The notes under the pieces were generated by a model. The model did not search any database. It had not been told where the DNA came from and was given only the letters and a program-made list of their open reading frames with translations. A DNA stretch of 64,000 bases from Vanrija pseudolonga (taxonomy: Eukaryota; Basidiomycota; Tremellomycetes; Trichosporonales; Trichosporonaceae), in assembly GCF_020906515.1 (NCBI RefSeq), contig NC_085850.1:4216001-4280000 (forward strand), written 5' to 3'. The translations under genes and the position numbers were made by a program. This document shows, one piece after another, positions 1-11,282 of this stretch. Within the stretch, counting starts at the first letter, position 1. Each line of letters opens with the position of its first letter.

Positions 1-711
1 CGCCCGGCGTCGAGGCCAGCGCGGTGCCGCATCCGAAGAACAGCTGGTATACGGCGTACAAGGAGGTCACGCCGGCTGAGACGACGCGGATCTACGACCA
101 GGTGGGTTGGGGTTTGGGGAAGTGGTGGATCGCGCGTCCGTCACGTCACCACCTGGTACTGCTTGCTGGATCAGGCCCGCTGACACCCCACACAGCTCCT
201 CACCGAACTCGCCGACCTCGAGGATTCGGCAGTCCCCGGCGGGGCGAAGGACACCTACCACATCGACTTTATCGGCACGCCCCCTGCCGCACGCAAGCAG
301 GGCCTCGCGAGTGCACTCCTGCGCCACGTGTTAGATCGCGCGGACCGGGATAAGATCATCGCGACGCTCGTTACGCAGACTGCCTCGAATGTGAGTCGGC
401 AGGCATGAGCGGGCGTTGGGACCGCTGTCGGGGACGAAGGTCTGCCCCAGCTCTCTGCTGACCGTTCCCAGGAGGCATACTACACCCGATTCGGCTTCCA
501 AACGGTCGCCCAGCGCTCCCTGACAGTCAACGGCGAGAGCGGCACCATCTGGTACATGGTCTACAAGCCCGGCAGCCAACCAGAATACGAGAAGGACGAG
601 GAGGAGGAGGAGGACGACGCCGAGGCGCAGGCCTTCGTTGCGCGCACCGGGACTGTGGGGCACGACCACGGGCACGACCACGACCACTCACACGGCGGCG
701 GGTGTTGCTGA
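1..711 (+). CDS. GNAT-family N-acetyltransferase, 3' part (cut by window edge)
   Basis: The gene enters from the left edge, so its start is missing. Visible exons are 1-101, 196-390 and 472-711, joined by short introns with GTGGGT/GTGAGT donors and CTGAC branch sites. The joined protein shows GNAT features: motif A as ARKQGLASALLRHVLDRA, where acetyl-CoA would bind, then a beta strand (IIATLVTQTASN) and the EAYYTRFGF segment typical of motif B. By family it transfers an acetyl group from acetyl-CoA to an amine; the substrate cannot be read. After the fold comes an acidic stretch (YEKDEEEEEDDAE) and then a tail of alternating His and Asp ending in Gly and two Cys, which looks like a metal-binding appendage unusual for this family. 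Family assignment is firm; function is not. Confidence 0.8.
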
Positions 712-2298
712 GAGGTTGAGACCTGGGCAGGTAGGCTTTACATATGCACAGGCACTGCTGTCGGATTTATTACGGGTTTCGGGGTCTAGTCTGTGTGTGT
801 GTGTTCTGCATCCGAGGCTATTGGCCGTGGCACCCGTCATCCAGGGCGGTAGTGGGTAGACTGGTACGCAAGTGAGAGTTGTCAGAGCGGTAGTGGGTAG
901 ACTGGTACGCAAGTGAGAGTTGTCAGAGCTCGCACTAGCGTTGTTTGCAGCTGCTGTTGTGCTTCTGCCGCCTCTGCTGCCTCTGCGCCCTCCGTTTTTT
1001 CTTCTGGTGCGTCTACTCGCCGAGATGCCGCGACGCTAGCAGCCCCGAGTCAATGGCATCCGCGGCCACACGCGGAACCACCGCGACCAGCCTCGAGCGA
1101 TAACGCTGGGGCTACGTCCGCTCCGTTGGCACGAGCTATAAACAGCCGCCGACACGCAGGTTAGATGGCCTAGATAAACGGCTGACGGGTGTGGGTGGTG
1201 GGGCTGGCGTGCCGTCGTCGTAGTACTGACAGGCCTCGCTCGGGACCATCCGACACCTACACGGGTCAGCTGAGGGCACATTCCTCGGCACCTGACGCAC
1301 TTTGACGTCATTAGTTTCGTCTGGCCCCTCCCGCATGGCCGCCTCTCACCGCCCCCTCCCCTCGCCGTCTTGCCTCGCTTCGCTTCGGGGGAACAAATTA
1401 TGGGAACGCAAGTTGACCCAGTGACATGTGGGCCAGCGTGACGACGTGTAGGATTGGGACCTGTGGCCAGCCAGTGTTTTGCACCAGAATAGAGAATAGC
1501 CAGAATATGATCGAGGGCAGCTGAGAGGCTTAGAACGCCGCTTGCCGCTGATGCCGTGAGGCCATGGATGGTGCTGGCGACGACAACTGCGAGCTAGATT
1601 ATTGGTTGGAGTGGATCTTGAAGGACCCCTCTTTAGTACGAGGCGAGGTCGTGCATACACGTCCCCATTCCACTCTACATTCCTCGCCCCCCCTCGTCCC
1701 ATTCCACGCCCCCTCCCCCATCGATCATCACTCGCCCCCCCCTACTAGACTAGCGCACTGTCAATCATCGCGACAATCACTCTCTGATCTTCTGCTCATC
1801 TCATCCATCCACACGACTATCAAGATCAACACATTGTAGACGGCGTGGATCATCAGGTTGTGGCCACTGTAGCCTTTTTCCCCCACGGGCTTGTAGTGAA
1901 TTGCCCGCCGCTGGCTCGGTTTCACACCACCCAGCGTTTTGTAGCTCCCCTCCACCTCTCCATCTCTCCTCGCTGATCTACAGGAGCATCTGAGACAATC
2001 CAACCCCACACGCAGTGCCAAGCTCGCACAGAGCAGCACCACGTCGACCCCCTAGCCACCTTAGCCACCAACTAGCCCTGGCCCGCCCCGCCCCCCACTC
2101 GTGTCGTGACACGTCCCCCACCCACCCACCCCGTCCCCCTCCCCCGCAACCAGCTTATCACGGAGTCGGCCACTGGTTCTCCGGTCGACTTTTTGCACTC
2201 GCACACTTTCTCATCTTTGCTTGTGTCCGACATCCCTATCTAAGGTAGACACATCTCGTCGACTTGTCCAAGAACCCGAGTCATTGCATAGCTTGCAC
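712..2298. other. Long intergenic region upstream of the Zn2Cys6 factor
   Basis: About 1.6 kb without a convincing gene. Short open frames on both strands lack coding-like codon use and splice logic. A TG microsatellite lies near 790-803, an exact 41-bp tandem duplication at 846-927, and C/T-rich stretches in the last 600 bases that are typical of promoters in this window. The region probably holds the 3' flank of the acetyltransferase gene and the promoter and leader of the transcription factor gene. Confidence 0.6.
846..927. repeat. Exact 41-bp tandem duplication
   Basis: Two adjacent identical 41-bp copies, 846-886 and 887-927, each beginning GCGGTAGTGGGTAGACTGG. No base differs between them, which suggests a recent slippage or duplication event. 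It lies outside any gene I can support. Confidence 0.9.
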
Positions 2299-5200
2299 AT
2301 GACAACAATGTCGGTGTTTCCAGTGAGTCGCCGTGGCCACTGCTCGCCAGCAGTCGTGTACGCGGTCGCTACCGCTACCTCCTTCCTCCCCATGCATCGC
2401 TGCTCTGTCTGACGCCCCGACCCCAGCCCATCACCCCGTTCAGCTTCACGCGACCAGGCACCTCGATCCGCCGGACCAAGAGCGTCCAAAACTGTGTTGG
2501 TGAGTCGGCCTGGACCTCCTTTGACCAGCAGCTCACCACCACTCTCCAGCCTGTCGCCGCCGCAAAGCCAAGGTAAGCAGCCCCAGTGTTTGCTGCGCCA
2601 GCGACGTGTCTTGTCGTGTCCACGTCGTGGTTGGCTGCTCGGCAGTCGGTCACCGTCGTGCTCCCCGACCCGACCCTCGATGGCTACTACCCCGCAGTGG
2701 GGGAGCCAGCCAGGGACGGCCCTCAGCCAGGGCGGCAGTGGGGCAACCACTCACCCATACGAGGCACTCGGCCATCCGGACATAACGTTTCCGCCGCGGC
2801 TCTCGGCGCACTTCCTACCTTGACCAGTACAAACAACGCTAACACCTTCACCCCCCACCTCAGTGCGACAGAAAGTGGCCATGCTCGCCCTGCAAAGACC
2901 GAGGCGAGGCGCACCTCTGCGAGCCATTTGTGCGCGAGCCGAGCGACCGCCCGACGTAAGTTGCGCGGAGCGGAGCGGAGTGAAGTGGAGGAGCGAGACA
3001 ACACCGAGCTCCGGCTGACGAGCACAGGGGCTACACGCACGTCTCGGACACGTCCATCCTCGCTAACCGGGTGACGCAGCTCGAGCTGGTCATCTCACGC
3101 TTGCTCGAGCGCGTCGACGACATCAACATCTACTCGGACCTGCTCAACGAGTTCAAGGACCCGTTACCGGTCTTCAAGCCGCCCGAGGGCAAAGACGGGC
3201 ATGACGACGACGACCAAGACCAGAAACCCAGCAACGGCGCCGGCCACGGGAATGGCACCAGCCACGTTCCCATGCTTAGCGCCCATTCAACGGGCAACGG
3301 CAACGGCAGCAACGACGCAATGAGCCGCCGAATGAGCACAATGTCGAGCGTCTCACGGAAAAAGTCGCTCATCCCAGACGACAACGACGTTATCGAGGTC
3401 GAAGACATGACGTTCATGGGCAACGGAGGCGCACCCACGCTGCCCATGCACCCTGCAGCTGCGGCTGCCGTCGCAGCAGCGGCACAGGGGGTGCCCGTCA
3501 CCATGCCGCCGCAGATGATCGCGCACGCGCTCTCGCCCGTCTCGCGCAGCAGCTTCTCGGGGCAAGGGATCGGCCCCTTCCCCCTGCAGCCCAACGGGGT
3601 GACCGCACCAACCGTGTACTCTGGCCCGCTGAGTGGACCTGGTTCTGGTCCGTACGGCTTGTCGACCCCGTCGTCGGGCAGCGGTCCCCTGCCCACCACG
3701 TACGCGCCCCCGCCGACTGCCCCGCCCATGCCCTACAACCCGCCGTTCAACGCCCTCCGTGAAGTCCCCCCCGAGTCTGAATCAAAAGCGCCCAGCGTGC
3801 ACGAGCACGACGCGGCACTCGCCCTCGAGGGCCTCGCTCTTGGTCGAGAAGTAAATTTTACCCGCGCGGCGTCTGAAGGTGGGTAGCTAGCTGGATGGAG
3901 AGCGTTCCTCAAGCTGACACGCAACAGAGGAGGAAACGCCGGGCGGAGCGCTTACTTTCTCCTCGTTTATCCAACACAACAAGTCCAAGGACCCGCGTGC
4001 TGTTCTCAAGTCGTTCCCTTCTGTCGCCAGGCTGCCGCCGCTTATCGTCGGCAAGCACCTGCTCAACTACTACTTTGTCCACATCGACTTCCGCTGGCGC
4101 GTGCTCCACCGCCCGACCTTTGAATCGCAGTTTGGCGCGCTGTTCAACCGCCTCCGCACCAACACTACCGAGTTGACGCGCGACGAGCTCAACACGCTCG
4201 CGGTCTATGCCGCCTGCTTGGCCGTCGCAGTGCACATGCTCGACGAGGAGGGATACCAGGACCTCGCGCTCGACCTCGACAAGGCCAACGCCCTCGCAGA
4301 GGTGTGCTGGAATGTGTGTTACGAGGCCCTCGCCGCCGCCGACTGGCTCCAGGTGCACGACGTGCGATCGTGCCAGGCTATCATGTGGGTTACCACCGTT
4401 TGAAAAAGGCTGACCCGCGCAGCATCGCCGGTATCTACCTCAGCAGTGTGCGCAAGGCCAACCTCCACTGGACCCTGCTCGGTTCGGTGACCAAGATCGC
4501 CATGGCCATCGGCCTCGGCGGTGTCCCCAAGGAAGCGAAGATTGCGAACGGTCTGATCAAGCCTTCACCGAGGTGGCAGAGTGCCATTGATCGTGAAGTT
4601 GGCCGCCGCGTCTGGTTCGCATTGGTAGGTACCAATCCACGTAGCCGTACCTAACCCCCGCAGCTCGAGCTGGACAGCCTCTTCTCGATGGAGTACGGCT
4701 TCATCTACCTCATTGGGGAGGACATGCACCAGACCGACGAGCCAGCCAACGTCAACGACGTCGACATTGTGGCCAACAAGCCAGTCATCTCTCAGCCGAG
4801 CGAGGTATACACCGACATGTCGTACTTCATTCAGCGCCTGCGCATGTTCTACCCGTTCCGCGGGCTGTGCATCCGCGCGCGCAAGGGCGGCCGCATCCAC
4901 TACTCGTACATCACCGAGGCGCACAACGAGCTCCAGGCCGCGCTCAACAACAGCCCGACGTTCTTCAAGTACACAGAGGGCATGGACATCCCCGTGGACG
5001 CGGCGCAGTTCGAGAGCATGTGAGTAGCTTTCCGACCATCGCAGAGTCCAGTGAGCTGACACAAGACAGCAAGAGGGAAACGCTGGCTCTCAACGAAGGC
5101 GCCGACCTGCGACTCCTGCGCCTGCACCGCTACTACTTTGCAGCCGCCTGCCAGAACCCGTAGGTTGAGCTAACGTGCACCTCCGATTGTAGCTCATACA

Positions 5201-5827
5201 CCCAGCCGCTACGTCTTGTCCAAGAAGACATGCCTTGCGTCCGCTCGCCGACTCCTTGAGGCCAAGCGCCGCCGCATGACGCCGTACCCGCTGATCCACC
5301 CGCACTATTGGGCACACCACTACTGCATGTTCGTGTCGACGGTCGTGATGATCACGTATCTGTCGTACGCGCTGCCGCAAGAAATCCAGGAGGTGAAGCA
5401 GCACGCCGAGAGTGGCATCGAGCAGCTTAGGTGGGTAAAGAATGGCCTTATCCCATCACCCGCTGACACTCGCAGGGTGCTTTCGAAGAAGGGACGCACC
5501 GACCTCGGCGACTCGGCCGACACGCTCACGTCGCTCCTCACCCTGCAGCTCACGAAGCGGGAGGAGGATAGCCCGAAGGTCGCCCAGCCGGAGCTGCACA
5601 AGCGCCCGCACGGCGACATTGAGAATGAGAACTGGGAGGGATGGCTGCCGGTGCGTGCTAGCAGGGGTTCACGGAGGATAGCACTGACACTCCAGGCCGA
5701 TCTGGTCGCGCTGCTCAACGAGTCGGCGTTCGGCACGCCCGGTACCGGTGCCGGCCCCCCTCCGCCCGACAGCAACGTAGCGCCCGTGTTTGAGAATCTC
5801 CTTGACGACTTTACTCTGTGGCAGTAG
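2299..5827 (+). CDS. Zn2Cys6 fungal-specific transcription factor
   Basis: Twelve exons: 2299-2322, 2427-2499, 2550-2572, 2864-2955, 3028-3878, 3928-4384, 4423-4624, 4664-5019, 5070-5159, 5206-5430, 5476-5650, 5696-5827. All phases match and give about 899 residues. Residues 31-59 form a complete binuclear zinc cluster with spacing C-x2-C-x6-C-x5-C-x2-C-x8-C; it is split over three small exons. A linker follows with the heptad-like segment VTQLELVISRLLERVDDI (likely dimerisation), then a Pro/Gly/Ser-rich disordered region. From about residue 360 comes the Fungal_trans middle homology region, starting near LIVGKHLLNYYFVHIDFRW with later ELDSLFSMEYG. Such proteins are nuclear DNA-binding regulators of metabolism. 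The target is unknown; the esterase gene 255 bp downstream on the same strand is a candidate by position only. One intron (4385-4422) is just 38 nt. Confidence 0.9.
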
Positions 5828-6082
5828 GAGTAGCAGTGATGTGCGCGTTGTATCATAGTTGCTTGCAATGGTTGTATGCAGTCGCAGTGTGATGGTGATT
5901 ATGTACTTAAGCCAAGAGTCGCCGTCGGACATGTCCGAGCCGAATGCCGCCAGCAATGCTCATCGCCATCACGTCAACCCGCAAACCGGCAACAGCAACA
6001 TCCACTGCAATGGGGCAGGTATAACATCGCCTCTCTCTCTCCCCCCTTCATCTCTCACGTCCCTCCCATCGCCGTCCCCACA

Positions 6083-7531
6083 ATGCCAAGCGACACAACC
6101 ACACCCCGCGTAACCCAGCAAGGCGCCGCGGCGCTCGACGCGCTCCTGTCCGAAGTCGTCGACAGTCACCAGCTGCCCGCGCTGACGATCGGCGCGACGA
6201 GCGCCCACGGCCCGCTGTACTTTGCGGCGCGCGGCGACCGCGTGTTCGGCGACAGCGCCAAGGGACAAGTGGGCGAGGATACCGTGCTGCAGCTCTACTC
6301 GCAGACCAAGCTCGTCGTTGCCGTGTCGGCGCTGCAGCTCGTCGACCGCGGCGTGTGGAGCTTGGACGACGCCAGCGTCGTGGAGGCGCATGCGCCCGAG
6401 CTTTGGAAGCAGGAGATTCTGAGCTACGAGTGAGTGCGCTGGTGGGGTGCGTTGTCGGGATGCGGGGTGTTGGTGTTGTTGGCTCGTTACCGGTCATCGG
6501 CACCGGTCCGACCGCGCGGAGGGGGATTGGCCCTCGGCAGTGCACCTCGCCTCGCCTCGCCATCCTCGTTTGCGTCCCAGGCATGGCCGCCCACTTACAC
6601 ATGCTGCAGCGAGAACGACAACGAAGTCTACAGGCCGCGCAAGACGCCCCTCACGCTGCGCCACCTCCTCAACCACACCAGCGGCCTAGCGTACCCCTTC
6701 TCCTCGCCCGTCTTGGCGAAGTGGGCGGCGAAGCACAAGCTCGCCACCCAGCGCGACCCTAACGCCGGCATCGCGCCGTTCGAGGTGCCCCTGCTCTTCG
6801 AGCCCGGCACGCAGTGGAAGTACAGCGTCGGCATCGACTGGGTCGGGATCATCCTCGAGCGCGTGACCGGCACCACGTTGGAGGAGTACTTCCGCGCGAA
6901 CATCTGGCAGCCGCTGGGCATCAAGAGCATCACCTTCAACGCGACGGACGCGAACATTGCCAAGCTGCAGACACCGCAGGCGCGCGTCGAGAAGGACGGC
7001 CAGGTGTCGTGGGTCCCGAGCGAGGGGTCGCTGCGCGACTTGACCCCTGGCGTGGTGTACAAGCAGGCGAGCGGCGGCGGCGGCCTGCTGGGCACCGCGA
7101 AGGACTACCTGTCCTTCCTGGCGGCCATCCTGCGGTCGCGCGAGCCCGGGGGAATCGTCTCGCCCGCAGGCTACAAGGAGCTGTTCAGCAACACGCTCGG
7201 CGAGCGGGGCGCCGACAACGAGACGTACGCCGGGCTCGCGGCGTACGCGTTCCTCCAGCCCCTCGACAAGAGTTTAGTCGAGAACAACGCCGCGCACCTC
7301 GGCTTCTCGGTTGGCCTCGGGCTTGCGCTCGCCGACACTGCGACGGGGCGCAAGAAGGGCTCGGGGCACTGGGGCGGCATTGCGAAGACTGGCTTCTGGC
7401 TCGACCCCACCAGCGGGATCGCGGCGGTGATTGGCACGCAGATCTTCACGCCCGGCGTGCTGTTCGAGCCGGCGTTCAACGCCGTGTATGCGCGCTTCGA
7501 GCGCACGCTGTACGATGGGCTCGAGCTGTAG
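6083..7531 (+). CDS. Serine beta-lactamase-fold esterase (class C / EstB type)
   Basis: Exons 6083-6429 and 6610-7531 give 422 residues. The catalytic SxxK motif is S-Q-T-K at residues 73-76 (in LYSQTKLVV). The tyrosine motif is in WKYSVGIDW, and the third motif appears as SGHWGG. Other family landmarks are LLNHTSGLAY and NIWQPLGIKS. The family includes class C beta-lactamases, esterases, transesterases and D-aminopeptidases; in fungi most are hydrolases acting on esters or taking part in secondary metabolism. There is no signal peptide, so it is probably cytosolic. A homologue of nearly equal length (423 residues) lies at 52794-54187 with different intron positions, so the two are old duplicates. 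The 180-nt intron is long for this genome. Confidence 0.87.
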
Positions 7532-8012
7532 TTTAGTTGTAGAATAGGATATGGAGGGATGCCTTGCCGACCGGGGCACCGACCGCACCGTCGCGCGCGC
7601 GCGCTCGCCGACGATGCTCTTGGCGTGCGGAGAGCAGTGCGCGAGATCGGTGCGGGGCACACCATGCACACATCATGTCGCGTGCATGCATGGCCCGGAG
7701 GCGCGCCGGAGGCAGTCCGAGCCGCGGGCCGAGTGATCGCCGTCCTGGTTGCACCGTCGTCGTCGTCGGCGTGTCGTCGGTGTCCTTCGGCGCGTCGTCG
7801 GCGATGGCATGACATCACATGTGAGACGCGTTCGTTCCGCCAGGACACCGGCGCCGCCATTCAACTCGCCGCGCTGCTCTCCCATTCACTGGCTGAACGT
7901 TAAACCGTCTCTCGTCGTTGTATCCCCCTACTCTCTCCCATCTTCCAGCTCGAGGGGAACCTTCATGCCTCCTCCGGCACACCCACGACCGCGCCGCAGC
8001 TCAGCGCTCACA
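7532..8012. other. Intergenic region, likely promoter of the alpha-glucosidase
   Basis: No gene is seen. It contains alternating CG tracts near 7591-7602 and a C/T-rich stretch just before the downstream start. An upstream in-frame ATG at about 7965 would add a Pro/Arg-rich extension before the signal peptide, which argues for the start at 8013. Confidence 0.5.
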
Positions 8013-11000
8013 ATGTCGCGGCTCGCGTCGTCCATCGCAGGCCTGCTCGCCGTCTCCATCGGCCTCAACTCGCTCACGGCCAACGCGTTCATGCTCGAGC
8101 TCGAGGGCCCGGGTATCATCGACATCCCCTCGCCGGTGAACCACACGGCCGACCCGTCCTCGTGCGCAGGGTACCGGCTCACGTCGATCGCCGAGGCGGA
8201 CAACGGCGCAGGCTACGACGGCTCGCTCGAGCTCATCGGCGAGTGTAATGCCTATGGCCCGGACTACGCCACGCTCACCCTCAGCGTGCGGTACGAGACG
8301 GCTGACCGGCTGCGCGTGCGCATCGTCGACAGCGGAGGGCGCGCGCACACCGTGCCGGACGACGTGGTGCAGGGCGGATGGCCCGCTGTCGGCGCCCACT
8401 CCGTGTCTAGCGACAAGGCGAACGTCGCCTTCGAGTACGTGTCCGACCCGTTCAGCTTCAAGGTCGTGCGCAGGGCCTCTGGTGAGGTGCTCTTCGACAC
8501 GGTCGACTCGCCCCTCATCTTCGAGGAGCAGTACCTCCGCGTCGGGTCGCGCCTGCCGCCAGGCTCGCACATCCAAGGGCTGGGCCAGCACAACGACAAC
8601 TTCAAGTGAGTACCCGCTGGTCTTGGGGCTGCGCTGGCTGACGCTGCTAGCCTTCCGATCCACCAGGAAGACTACGTACGCACGCTGTGGTCGCGCGATG
8701 CGTACGGCGTGCCGTCGCAGACAAACCTGTACGGCACCCACCCGGGCTACATCAACCAGGTGCTCACCGACGACGCGGCGTCCTCGAGCGGCGTCTTCCT
8801 CCTCAACTCGAATGGCATGGACGTCAAGTTCCCCGGCGGGGACAACATAGAGTTTAACGCTATCGGCGGCATTGTCGACCTGTTCTTCTTCAACGGGCCA
8901 ACGCCGGCCGACGTCGTGCGCCAGGGCGCCGAGGTCTGGAAGCCCAGCGCCATGGTGCCGTATTGGTCTTTGGGAGTGAGTGGGACAGGGTCGCACAGCA
9001 CAGAGCTGACACACACCCAGTTCCACAGCTGCAAGTACGGATACATTGACATTGCCGAGGTCGCCGAGGTCGTGGCAAACTACTCGCTCGCCAAGATCCC
9101 CCTCCAGACCCAGTGGATCGACATCGACTACATGCACAACCGGTGGATCAACACGCTCGACACGCAGAGATTCAGCCTCGAGAAGGTCCGCTATGTGGTC
9201 GACCAGCTCCACAAGGCCGGACAGGACTTTGTGGTCATGGTGAGGTTGCCTCGTTAGCGCCGTTGACACAACCAGGTCGACCCCGCCGTGTTCAGCGGAA
9301 GCCTGAATTCGTCAGCAGCCAAGTACGAGACATTCCAGAACGGCATCGACGCCGACGTCTTCCTCCGCTACGACAACGGTGACCTGTACGAGGGTGTGGT
9401 GTGGCCCGGCCCTACGGCGTTCCCAGACTGGACGGCGAAGGGTGCACAGGAGTGGTGGAGCTCCGAGCTCAAGCGGTTCTTCGACCAGGAAGTCGGCGTC
9501 GACGTCGACGGTATCTGGCTCGACATGAACGAGCCCGCCAACTTCCTTCCCTATGTGAGCTTGCCCCGTCGGGAAGCCTAACTGACAACCAGCTCGAGGC
9601 AAACATCTACCGCCTGTCGAACGAGCGCGGCGTCCCTCCCCCTCGTCCGGAGCCGCGTATCATCCCTCGCACTATCCCAGGCTTCGAGAAGCTCAAGGCG
9701 GGCAAGAATATCTCGGCGCCCCTCAAGGGCTCCAAGCCAGACGACAGTGTCTTTGGCAACCAGTTCGGCGGCCAGTCAACGGTGTACCCCGAGCCTGACA
9801 CTCTCGACGACTACCTCTCCCCGGACCTGGACAGCAAGTGGCTCTACCCGCCATAGTGAGCGGTTGTCCCATCCGCACACGCTGACCCCGCAGCCGGATT
9901 CACGACCGCCGTGCGCCCCCCTCAGCTGTGGACGCGACGTCGAACGAGCACCTGAAGAACATTTCTGACTTCTCGGCGCGCACCGACTTGGTCCAGGCCA
10001 ACGGCGCGCGCACGTACGATGAGCACAACCTCTATGGGTCGCGACACGCAATCCGCACACGCCATGCGCTCATCGACCGTGCCCCGGAGAAGCGGCCGTT
10101 CACGATCGCTCGCTCCAGCTTCACCGGCACGCCGAGCTCGATCTGGCTCGGCGACAACGTCGCCTCGTGGGAGCAGTACGGGGAGAGCATCCGCCAAATG
10201 CTCCAGTTCTCCATCAGCGGTGTCGGCGTCGTCGGCAGCGACGTGTGTGGCTTCATCGGCGAGACGACGGAAACCCTCTGTGCTCGTTGGGCCTGGCTGG
10301 GCGCCTTCAACACCTTCTACCGCAACCACAATGATCTTGGCTCCCCGCCGCAAGAGTTCTACCTCTGGAACAAGACGACTATTGCTGCTCGTGCGGCAGG
10401 CCACACCCGCCTTGCCCTCCTCGACTACACATACACTGCGCTGCACCACCACAGCATCGATGGCACGCCGGTGCTGTGGCCGCTGGGATGGGTACACCAA
10501 GATGACCCGGGCGCGCTCGGCATCGAGACGCAGTTCTACTTTGGCGACGCGCTCCTCGTCTCACCGGTGCTTCATGAGACGCCCAACTTGTTCGTTTACC
10601 TCCCCGGCGCAGTGTACTACGACTTCTTCACCCACGAGCGTGTGTGGGGCGGGCGGCCGCTCAGCCTCCAGGACGTGCCGTACGACACGATGCCGCTTCA
10701 TATCCTCGGAGGGAGCATCGTGCCGCTCCGCGACGGAATCAGCTACACTACGCAGGAGAACCGCAAGCTGCCGTTCAAGCTCATCGTTGCGCCTGATACG
10801 AATAGCGAGGCAGAGGGAAGGCTGTACCTCGACGACGGCGAGTCGCTCCACGTCGGCGACAACAAGTCCAACATCAACTTCAAGCTTGCCAACGGCGAGC
10901 TCAAGATTTCGGGCAGCTTTGCATACACTGGCGAAGGCGCGTCTATCCTCGACACTGTCGTGTTCTTGGGCCAAGACCGCGACTGGGTGGTCAAACTGGA

Positions 11001-11154
11001 CGGCAAGGAGATTGATAGCGTGTATGACCGCGACGCGCCGTCCATCACTGTCTCCGGCCTGAAGCGCAAGTGGCAAGAGACGACAATCACGGTCATCAAG
11101 GAGCAGAAGGTGCGGAAGACGACCAGCAGCAGCATACAGCACGAAGAACTCTAG
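8013..11154 (+). CDS. Secreted alpha-glucosidase, glycoside hydrolase family 31
   Basis: Six exons (8013-8605, 8651-8975, 9021-9239, 9276-9554, 9593-9855, 9894-11154) give 979 residues. The start at 8013 yields a clean signal peptide (MSRLASSIAGLLAVSIGL, then NSLTANA). GH31 landmarks follow in order: the N-terminal beta domain with LGQHNDNF, the TIM barrel with WIDIDYMH, the nucleophile region DGIWLDMNEPANF (Asp about residue 462), then RSSFTGTPSSIWLGDN with the likely acid/base Asp, SGVGVVGSDVCGF, and a C-terminal beta region including LHILGGSIVPL. It hydrolyses terminal alpha-linked glucose from maltose, starch or glycogen fragments outside the cell. N-glycosylation sites (for example NHT) fit secretion. 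Length and motif order match fungal maltase/glucoamylase-type enzymes. Confidence 0.95.
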
Positions 11155-11282
11155 AACCTATGCATGGGAGAGGCGATTATGGACCAAGCGATCACGCTGC
11201 CAACGTCCAACCTTGGGTGGATGCTACTTTTACTATTGACCGACGCCGGACCATTCGACGAAGCTATCAACTAATGCAACTA

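Noticed and set aside
1346-1702. A 118-codon minus-strand frame
   Set aside because: No recognisable protein features or splice signals; the codon pattern looks random.
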